This document shows, piece after piece, positions 22,513-28,007 of a stretch of 28,007 bases of DNA. The notes under the pieces are model-generated. The model saw only the letters and a list, made by a program, of their open reading frames with translations, was not told the origin of the DNA and ran no database searches. The stretch's first letter is position 1. The number at the start of each line of letters is the position of its first letter. The position numbers and the translations under genes are program-made. Location: contig DGHK01000034.1 in the NCBI GenBank assembly GCA_002392655.1, positions 1 through 28,007 of the forward strand, read 5' to 3'. This DNA is from Lachnospiraceae bacterium UBA3850. GTDB taxonomy: Bacteria; Bacillota; Clostridia; Lachnospirales; Lachnospiraceae.

Positions 22513-23991
22513 ATGTTAAAGGAATGGGTAAAGGATGACAGACCTTCTGACGAGGAGCTGTCGGCGAGACTTGAAAAAGCAAGAGCTGAGCTGGCGGTCA
22601 GGCAGATGCAGGTAAAGGAAGCAGGCCTGCCGGTGCTTGTTGTATTTGATGGATGGGGCGCTGCAGGTAAGGGAAGCGTCCTCGGAAGAGTGATCAAAAA
22701 CATGGATCCAAGATTCTTCAAATGTGAGACTCTCACGGAGCCTACCAGCGAGGAAATAAGGAGACCGTTTCTTTATAGATATTTTGTGAGGATTCCTAAG
22801 GAAGGAAAGTTCTCCTTCTTTGACGGAAGCTGGATGGGCGAGGTTACCCAGCAGTATCTTCAGGGCGAGATAAGTAAGAAAAAATATAAAGAGCATCTTA
22901 CGAGTATAAAACGTTTTGAACGAACTCTTAATGATAATGGTTATCTCGTTGTAAAAATGTTTTTTCATATAGATGAAAAAACTCAGGCAAAGAGACTGAA
23001 GAATCTTGAGAAGGATGCTAATACCAAGTGGAGAGTATCTGAGAAGGATCTGTGGCAGAACAAGCATTATAAAAAATGTCTGGATGTATATGATGAGTAT
23101 ATCGAGTCAACAAATCAGTTTGTGGCCCCATGGTACTTTATTGATTCGTCAGCTAAGAAGTGGGCAGAGCTTCAGGTTACGGAGATACTTATTGCAAGCA
23201 TAGATACAGCACTTGCGAATGCGGAGTCAGAAAGAAAAGCCCCGCTCCTGCAGAATACATTTCCACTTAGGGAAACAAAGAAGCTTGCTAGTATTGAGCT
23301 GGATAAAACTATTACTGATGAAGAATACAAAAAAGAGTTGGATGCGCTCCAGAAGAGACTGGGTGAGCTTCATAATGAACTCTATCATAAGAAGATTCCT
23401 GTTATCATTGCTTATGAAGGCTGGGACGCTGCAGGAAAGGGCGGAAATATAAAGCGTATAGCTGCTGCTCTGGATCCGAGAGGCTATGAGGTTCATCCTA
23501 TCGCGAGTCCGGAGCCTGCTGAGAAAGCTAGACATTATCTGTGGAGATTCTGGAATCGTCTGCCGAAGGATGGTCATATAGCGATTTTTGATCGTACCTG
23601 GTATGGAAGAGTTATGGTTGAGCGGCTCGAAGGTTTCTGCTCAGAGAACGACTGGCAGAGAGCTTATAACGAGATAAATGAATTTGAATATGAGCTTGCT
23701 GATTGGGGTGCTGTGGTGATCAAGTTCTGGGTTCAGATAGATAAGGATACACAGCTGGCCAGATTTACTGATCGTCAAAACACACCTGAGAAGCAGTGGA
23801 AGATAACAGATGAGGACTGGCGTAACAGAGAAAAATGGGACCTCTATGAGGCTGCCGTCGATGAGATGCTTCAGAAAACAAATACCACATTTGCCCCATG
23901 GATAGTCCTTGAATCAAATGACAAACACTATGCAAGAATCAAAGCATTAAAAACAGTTATTCAGGCTATCGAGAAAAAACTGGATGAATAA
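22513..23991 (+). CDS. pap: Polyphosphate:AMP phosphotransferase (two-domain PPK2)
   Basis: A 492-residue enzyme of the PPK2 class with two fused kinase domains, transferring phosphate from polyphosphate to AMP to make ADP. Domain 1 (about 15-235) has Walker A FDGWGAAGKGS (46-55) but a changed Walker B, FFDGSWMGEV. Domain 2 (about 270-490) has Walker A YEGWDAAGKGG (301-311) and the full Walker B FDRTWYGRVMVERLEGF. In characterised two-domain enzymes the C-terminal domain is the active one, and the residues here agree. GGGGAGG (22498-22504) is 8 bases before ATG 22513; a GTG at 22477 keeps the frame open but lacks a site. A divergent promoter pair separates it from the aroA operon. Confidence 0.93.
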   Translation: MLKEWVKDDRPSDEELSARLEKARAELAVRQMQVKEAGLPVLVVFDGWGAAGKGSVLGRVIKNMDPRFFKCETLTEPTSEEIRRPFLYRYFVRIPKEGKFSFFDGSWMGEVTQQYLQGEISKKKYKEHLTSIKRFERTLNDNGYLVVKMFFHIDEKTQAKRLKNLEKDANTKWRVSEKDLWQNKHYKKCLDVYDEYIESTNQFVAPWYFIDSSAKKWAELQVTEILIASIDTALANAESERKAPLLQNTFPLRETKKLASIELDKTITDEEYKKELDALQKRLGELHNELYHKKIPVIIAYEGWDAAGKGGNIKRIAAALDPRGYEVHPIASPEPAEKARHYLWRFWNRLPKDGHIAIFDRTWYGRVMVERLEGFCSENDWQRAYNEINEFEYELADWGAVVIKFWVQIDKDTQLARFTDRQNTPEKQWKITDEDWRNREKWDLYEAAVDEMLQKTNTTFAPWIVLESNDKHYARIKALKTVIQAIEKKLDE

Positions 23992-24002
23992 GGAGAAAAG
24001 CT

Positions 24003-24131
24003 ATGAGGAAAGTACTCATACTATTAAGCTGGAGGATGCATTTATCGGTGGCGGCGGTCTTAAGGTACCGTGTACCATGTTACAATATTGACACAGACAC
24101 ACCTGCTGTGTTATCATCAGTTCAAATTTGA
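24003..24131 (+). CDS. Possible 42-residue small protein after pap
   Basis: ATG 24003 is preceded by AAGGAG and encodes MRKVLILLSWRMHLSVAAVL... to TGA 24129-24131. A second frame over the same bases is also open (EDAFIGGGGLKVPC...). The ABC-F promoter lies inside the 3' part. It may be a remnant or noise. Confidence 0.2.
   Translation: MRKVLILLSWRMHLSVAAVLRYRVPCYNIDTDTPAVLSSVQI
24088..24117 (+). promoter_or_regulatory. Promoter of the ABC-F leader
   Basis: TTGACA (24088-24093), an 18-base spacer and TATCAT (24112-24117). It places the transcript start near 24124, about 330 bases before the ABC-F start codon. Confidence 0.75.
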
Positions 24132-24163
24132 GAAAGGCGCACGTTAAGTGTGTAGGTGAGGAA

Positions 24164-24178
24164 ATGAGAATAAGATAG
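24164..24178 (+). CDS. Four-codon leader ORF, Met-Arg-Ile-Arg
   Basis: ATG AGA ATA AGA TAG, preceded by AGGTGAGG (24154-24161), a good ribosome binding site. Arg-X-Arg at the start of a leader peptide is the '+X+' motif known to stall ribosomes when a macrolide is bound in the exit tunnel (ErmDL begins with MRLR after its start segment). The position, 40 bases into the leader and upstream of the attenuator, fits a drug-sensing leader peptide. Such a tiny ORF could also occur by chance. Confidence 0.5.
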   Translation: MRIR

Positions 24179-24193
24179 TTTGATTTGGTAATT

Positions 24194-24356
24194 ACAGACG
24201 ATTTTGATTAAGCCTTGTGTAGGTCTGTTTGTGTATGCCGAATTAGATTATCGTAATCATTTTGAAGCCTTTTCTGTGATGCTTTTTTCGGCATATTTAT
24301 ATAGCTTTAATTTGTTTAGATAATCCGCTTTCGGCATGAAAGCGGATTTTGTTTTT
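24194..24356 (+). promoter_or_regulatory. Structured attenuator leader of the ABC-F gene
   Basis: ACAGAC (24194-24199)/GTCTGT (24223-24228) form a first stem. TATGCCGAA (24234-24242) can pair perfectly with TTCGGCATA (24287-24295), enclosing GATTA/TAATC (24246-24258). TTCGGCAT recurs at 24330-24337 inside the terminator, so the same segment can pair there instead and block the terminator. This is a two-state arrangement typical of transcription attenuation. Confidence 0.65.
24322..24356 (+). terminator. Attenuator terminator before the ABC-F gene
   Basis: AATCCGCTTTC (24322-24332) pairs perfectly with GAAAGCGGATT (24338-24348), loop GGCAT, followed by TTGTTTTT. It stands 97 bases ahead of the gene it would shut off, with no promoter between them. 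Confidence 0.85.
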
Positions 24357-24452
24357 GGCAGGTAAGCGACTCTGGCGAGACCGCATCGTGAGCATGAAGC
24401 GAAGCGAAATGCGAATGCGACCACTACACGGGCATCAGGAAGAGGTGATAAT

Positions 24453-25958
24453 ATGGCACAATTGCAAGTAAGTAATTTAACTTTTTCATATGATGACAGC
24501 CCTGATATTGTTCTGGAAAATGTATCTTTTAATATAGATACGGACTGGAAGCTGGGGCTGATTGGCAGAAACGGAAAGGGAAAAACAACGCTTCTAAGTC
24601 TCTTGCTTGGAAAGTATGAGTACGAAGGAAGTATAACTACAAGTACAGCGTTTGACTATTTTCCTTATCAGGTAAAACCAGAAGATTTGGAAAAAACTGC
24701 TGATGAACTTATAGAAGCATGGAAGCCACTGGTTGAGTCGTGGCAGGTCATGATAGAGTTAAATCAGATAGAGATGGACGCAGAGCTTTTATACCGTCCA
24801 TTCAAGACTTTAAGTAACGGTGAGCGAACGCGCATAATGCTGGCGGTGCTTTTTGCGGGAGATAATGAATTTCTGCTGATTGATGAGCCAACGAATCATC
24901 TGGATATTCATGCCAGAGAGATAGTGAAGAAGTATCTTTCAAGCAAGAAGGGTTTTATTCTGGTTTCTCATGACCGTGACCTTCTGGATGCGGTATGCAA
25001 TCATATGCTGGTTCTTAATCGACAAACGGTTGAGGTTCAGACAGGTAATTTTACATCCTGGTGGGAGAACAAGGAGCGTAGTGACAGCTTTGCAAGGGCT
25101 GAAAATGAGAAGCATCTGAAGGAGATAGGTAAACTCAAGGCGACTGCAGATCGTAGTAAGAGATGGGCTGATAAGAATGAGAGTACGAAGATAGGCTATG
25201 ATCCTATAAAGGAGCATGACAGATCTATATCCACAAGAGCTTATATAGGTGCAAAGACCAAGAAGATGCAATCAAGAGTAAGCAACTTCGAGAAGCGAAT
25301 TGATAGGGAGATTGAAGAGAAAGAAGGCCTGCTTCAGGATATAGAAGATGTGAGTGATCTGAAGCTTACTCCTATGAGATATCATAAGGATGTTTTGATA
25401 AATGTCAGGAATCTGTCCCTCAGATATAAGGAGGCAGAGAGGTATCTCTTCGAAGAATTACGTTTTCAGGTAAAAAATGGAGACAGACTTATACTATCTG
25501 GCAGAAACGGCTGCGGAAAGTCGAGTATCATTTCCGCAATTCGCGGAAATGATGAGCTGATAACAGAAGGCACACTTGAAGTCGGAGCGGGACTTAAGAT
25601 ATCCTATATAAACCAGGATACTTCATTTCTTTCAGGCACACTTCGGGACTTTGCAGAAAACAGAGGTTTGGATGAAACGCTGCTTTTCACAGTGCTTAGA
25701 AATTTGGATGTCGGGCGTGAAGCCTTCAATAAAAATATGGAAGATTATTCAGAAGGTCAGAAGAAAAAGGTGCTGATTGCTGCGAGCCTCATTACGCCTG
25801 CACATCTGTATATCTGGGACGAGCCGCTTAATTATATCGATGTATTTTCCAGAATGCAGATAGAAAAGCTGATACTTGAATTCAAGCCGACGATGATCCT
25901 TGTAGAACACGATGTAAGATTTCAGGAGAAGGTCGGTACGACAGTTGTTAAAGTGTGA
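24453..25958 (+). CDS. Lsa-like ABC-F ribosome protection protein
   Basis: A 501-residue soluble protein with two ATPase domains and no membrane segments. Domain 1: Walker A GRNGKGKTT (38-46), signature LSNGERTRI, Walker B LLIDEPTNHLD. The interdomain linker (about 200-300; KRWADKNESTKIG, RAYIGAKTKKMQSR) is the ABC-F antibiotic-resistance region that reaches the peptidyl-transferase centre. Domain 2: Walker A GRNGCGKSS, signature YSEGQKKKV, Walker B YIWDEPLNYID. The DEPLNYID form and the DTDWKLGLIGRNG start recall Lsa/Lmo0919-type proteins, which protect against lincosamides, pleuromutilins and streptogramin A. The phenotype is inferred from family. AGAGGTG about six bases upstream of ATG 24453. 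It is controlled by the attenuator leader. Confidence 0.9.
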   Translation: MAQLQVSNLTFSYDDSPDIVLENVSFNIDTDWKLGLIGRNGKGKTTLLSLLLGKYEYEGSITTSTAFDYFPYQVKPEDLEKTADELIEAWKPLVESWQVMIELNQIEMDAELLYRPFKTLSNGERTRIMLAVLFAGDNEFLLIDEPTNHLDIHAREIVKKYLSSKKGFILVSHDRDLLDAVCNHMLVLNRQTVEVQTGNFTSWWENKERSDSFARAENEKHLKEIGKLKATADRSKRWADKNESTKIGYDPIKEHDRSISTRAYIGAKTKKMQSRVSNFEKRIDREIEEKEGLLQDIEDVSDLKLTPMRYHKDVLINVRNLSLRYKEAERYLFEELRFQVKNGDRLILSGRNGCGKSSIISAIRGNDELITEGTLEVGAGLKISYINQDTSFLSGTLRDFAENRGLDETLLFTVLRNLDVGREAFNKNMEDYSEGQKKKVLIAASLITPAHLYIWDEPLNYIDVFSRMQIEKLILEFKPTMILVEHDVRFQEKVGTTVVKV

Positions 25959-26018
25959 CAAGAGGCGGGGGTTTATGGTAAGATGAGTACGTGAATACAA
26001 AAGCAATAAGGAGGTACT

Positions 26019-26912
26019 ATGAGTAAAAAGCTATATCTGGATTGTAGTACCGGAATCAGCGGTGATATGACAGTTGCTGCTCTTCTGGATCTCGGAGCAG
26101 ATAAGGATAAGCTGAACAGGGTTCTGGGCAGCTTGAAAAATAAAGTGACCGGTTTTGAGGTGAAGGTTAGTCAGGTAGAGAAGTCAGGAATCAAGGCGTG
26201 TGATTTTGATGTGATACTTGATGACGATAATCATGATCACGACATGGACTATCTGTACGGACAAAATCATGATCATGCCCACGAGCATCATCATCATGAC
26301 CATGATCACGGGCATGAGCACTATCACGACCATGATCACGAACATCATCACCACGACCATCACCACAGTCACGTGGGTCACACCCATGAACATAGGAATC
26401 TGGATGATGTAATAAATATTATCAACTGTGCCAAGATGCCGGATACTGCAAGAGAAATAGCAGTTAAGGTTTTCACAATAGTTGCTGAGGCGGAGTCAGC
26501 GGTGCATGGCAGAAGTCTCGAGGAAGTACATTTCCATGAGGTGGGAGCGATTGATTCGATAGTTGATATCATTTCGGCGGCTGTCTGCTACGATGATATA
26601 AAAGAGAGATATGATCTGGAGGGAGTGGTTATCACTCGTCTGGTTGATGGTATGGGAACTGTCAGATGCCAGCACGGTGTGCTTCCAATCCCTGTGCCGG
26701 CAGTGCTAAAGATAGCTGAGCAGACAGGTGTTCCACTTGGAATCGCTCAGAGACAGGGTGAATATGTGACTCCTACGGGAGCGGCCTTTGCAGCTGCAAT
26801 TCAGACGGAGAATGATCTGCCGGAGAGCTTCAAGGTCGTGAAGATCGGTTTGGGAGCGGGCAAAAGAGAACACGAGATTCCGGGAATTCTGAGAGCGATT
26901 ATTATAGATTAA
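26019..26912 (+). CDS. larC1: LarC1-like nickel insertion protein (LarC N-terminal part, His-rich)
   Basis: A 297-residue protein of the LarC family, which loads nickel into the pyridinium pincer cofactor of lactate racemase and related enzymes. Starts LYLDCSTGISGDM, followed by a His/Asp region (about 68-125, some 27 His), then EEVHFHEVGAIDSIVD and GLGAGKREHEIPGILRAIIID. It ends where the N-terminal LarC domain normally joins the C-terminal domain. In Lactobacillus, LarC is made from LarC1 and LarC2 by a frameshift; here no LarC2 follows. AAGGAGG precedes ATG 26019. The His-rich stretch fits metal storage or handling. LarB follows after 94 bases. Confidence 0.9.
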   Translation: MSKKLYLDCSTGISGDMTVAALLDLGADKDKLNRVLGSLKNKVTGFEVKVSQVEKSGIKACDFDVILDDDNHDHDMDYLYGQNHDHAHEHHHHDHDHGHEHYHDHDHEHHHHDHHHSHVGHTHEHRNLDDVINIINCAKMPDTAREIAVKVFTIVAEAESAVHGRSLEEVHFHEVGAIDSIVDIISAAVCYDDIKERYDLEGVVITRLVDGMGTVRCQHGVLPIPVPAVLKIAEQTGVPLGIAQRQGEYVTPTGAAFAAAIQTENDLPESFKVVKIGLGAGKREHEIPGILRAIIID

Positions 26913-26929
26913 AACGACAGCTTGAGTTT

Positions 26930-27006
26930 GGAAACGATACAGGTAATGGATTAGGAAATAGTGTAGGAATAGTACAAGAATTAACATAGGAAATGATATA
27001 GGATAT
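26930..27006. repeat. 12-bp repeat array before larB, carrying ribosome binding sites
   Basis: Degenerate units of GGAAAYGATAYA: 26930, 26942, 26954, 26966, (11 bp) 26978, 26989 and 27001. The last unit runs into ATG 27007. Most units contain an AGGA-like ribosome binding motif. Confidence 0.75.
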
Positions 27007-27729
27007 ATGAGTGATTACGAAGAAATGGGTTTTGCAAAACTTGATACAGAGAGGGAAAAGAGAACCGGATTTCCGGAGGTTGTTTTCTGCGAGGGTAAGC
27101 CGGATGAGTATCTCATAGAGATATATAAGAAGCTTTATGATCAGGACAAAAGAGTGTTCGGAACGAGGGCTTCGAAGCATCAGTATGAGATAATAAAGAA
27201 GGTGCTGCCGGAAGCTCAGTATGATGAGGTTTCGAGGATACTGAAGGTGGTACCGAAAGTTGAATCGAAGACTGGTTCTGACAACGAAGGCGATTCTTTA
27301 ACCCAACAGGACGCTCACTACATCGTTGTCTGCACCGGAGGGACTGCGGATATTCCTGTTGCAGAAGAAGCGGCGCAGACTGCCGAATATTTCGGGGCGA
27401 GAGTTGAAAGAGTGTATGATGTTGGAGTCAGCGGAATACACCGTGTGCTGTCGAAGGAAGATGTTCTACGTGGTGCTGACTGTGTTATTGCTGTTGCAGG
27501 AATGGAGGGTGCGCTGGCAAGCGTTATCGGTGGACTTGTTTCGAACCCTGTGATAGCGGTACCAACCTCAGTTGGTTATGGAGCAAGCTTCGGCGGTATG
27601 TCAGCTCTTCTTACGATGATTAATTCCTGTGCGAATGGGATAACGGTTGTAAATATTGATAATGGCTATGGCGCAGGCTATGTTGCAACTCAGATAAACA
27701 GGCTGGCAAGAGGCAAAGAGAACAGATAA
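27007..27729 (+). CDS. larB: Nickel pincer cofactor biosynthesis protein LarB
   Basis: A 240-residue cytoplasmic enzyme that carboxylates and hydrolyses nicotinic acid adenine dinucleotide, the first step of nickel pincer cofactor synthesis. The C-terminal two thirds are PurE-like: HYIVVCTGGTADIPVAEEAA, GARVERVYDVGVSGIHR, CVIAVAGMEGALASVIGGL, VIAVPTSVGYGASFGG and the Cys-containing SCANGITVVNIDNGYGAG. The Cys at about 208 matches the family's catalytic cysteine. The start at ATG 27007 follows the 12-bp repeat array. It is linked with larC1, but neither larE nor a racemase is in the window. Confidence 0.93.
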   Translation: MSDYEEMGFAKLDTEREKRTGFPEVVFCEGKPDEYLIEIYKKLYDQDKRVFGTRASKHQYEIIKKVLPEAQYDEVSRILKVVPKVESKTGSDNEGDSLTQQDAHYIVVCTGGTADIPVAEEAAQTAEYFGARVERVYDVGVSGIHRVLSKEDVLRGADCVIAVAGMEGALASVIGGLVSNPVIAVPTSVGYGASFGGMSALLTMINSCANGITVVNIDNGYGAGYVATQINRLARGKENR

Positions 27730-27771
27730 CAAAGTTATATAACTTATATAAAATGAAAGTGAGGTAGTTAT

Positions 27772-27987
27772 ATGAATCCGCTTGGAATGATGGAGCTGGG
27801 GAAAAAATACTCAAAGTTTAAGGAACAGCATCCGAAGTTCGGAATGTTTCTTAAATCAGTTGCAAACAAGAACCTAAAGGAAGGTTCCATTATGTATATG
27901 GAGTTTAAGGATGTTGATGGTGAAACCTATTCGGCAAACATCAAGCTGACTAAGGATGACCTGGAATTCCTGGAAATGTTAAAATGA
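27772..27987 (+). CDS. Small conserved-looking hypothetical protein (71 residues)
   Basis: A 71-residue soluble protein beginning MNPLGMMELGKKYSKFKEQHPKF and ending LTKDDLEFLEMLK. An amphipathic helix is followed by three probable short strands. GAGGT about eight bases before the start supports translation. It follows larB by 42 bases, a spacer containing three AGTTATAT copies, and may belong to the same operon. I do not recognise the family. Confidence 0.7.
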   Translation: MNPLGMMELGKKYSKFKEQHPKFGMFLKSVANKNLKEGSIMYMEFKDVDGETYSANIKLTKDDLEFLEMLK

Positions 27988-28007
27988 ATTACCAACGCCC
28001 ATAACAA

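Noticed and set aside
24118..24356. Known riboswitch or T-box in the ABC-F leader
   Set aside because: No T-box AGGGTGGNACCGCG sequence or recognised riboswitch core is seen; the short leader ORF and terminator fit attenuation better.
26184..26412. Met/Ile/Val- and Thr-rich frames overlapping the His-rich part of larC1
   Set aside because: They are other-frame readings of the CAT/CAC/GAT-rich stretch that encodes His and Asp in larC1.

Overview
The window looks like a chromosomal segment of a low-GC, Gram-positive anaerobe, most likely a rumen or gut Lachnospiraceae (Butyrivibrio/Roseburia-like). The basis is strong AGGAGG ribosome binding sites, TTGACA/TATAAT promoters with frequent extended -10 (TGnTATAAT) elements, U-tailed hairpin terminators, wall-binding repeat proteins, and the protein families present. 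No database search was possible, so the genus is an inference.

Layout. (1) 1-5,600 is an accessory region: the end of an unidentified gene, a short relic of a low-molecular-weight phosphatase gene, three secreted proteins with Trp/Tyr-rich wall-binding repeats, a type I signal peptidase between them, and remnants of a mobile element. Two of the wall proteins share an almost identical C-terminal module and a copied promoter segment. (2) 5,650-8,860 is a compact housekeeping operon: acetolactate decarboxylase, phosphotyrosine phosphatase, a YwlG-type protein and the GTPase HflX. (3) 8,880-14,270 is an ABC transporter (ATPase plus 804-residue permease) followed by an OmpR-type regulator and histidine kinase. 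Its promoter carries an 11-bp direct repeat that looks like the regulator's own site. (4) 14,300-15,450 holds tRNA-Ser and tRNA-Asn in a region full of very short perfect hairpins, then a 20-bp tandem repeat downstream of corA. (5) 15,454-18,094 holds corA (minus strand), a fourth wall-binding protein and tRNA-Cys. (6) 18,201-24,000 holds a DUF4037 nucleotidyltransferase-like gene, a minus-strand operon of two membrane proteins plus aroA, and a divergent polyphosphate:AMP phosphotransferase. (7) 24,088-25,958 is an Lsa-like ABC-F ribosome-protection gene behind a long leader with a four-residue upstream ORF (Met-Arg-Ile-Arg) and an attenuator-type terminator. (8) 26,019-28,007 holds larC1 (His-rich), larB and a small unknown protein.

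The most interesting item is the ABC-F leader: a minimal Arg-X-Arg upstream ORF, mutually exclusive base pairing and a perfect intrinsic terminator, which together suggest antibiotic-induced antitermination. Other items of interest are the mini-hairpin clusters around tRNA-Asn, the recurrent 12-20 bp tandem repeats in gene junctions (two of which carry the ribosome binding site of the next gene), the wall-protein/signal-peptidase island, and a LarC that appears to stop at the LarC1/LarC2 boundary.
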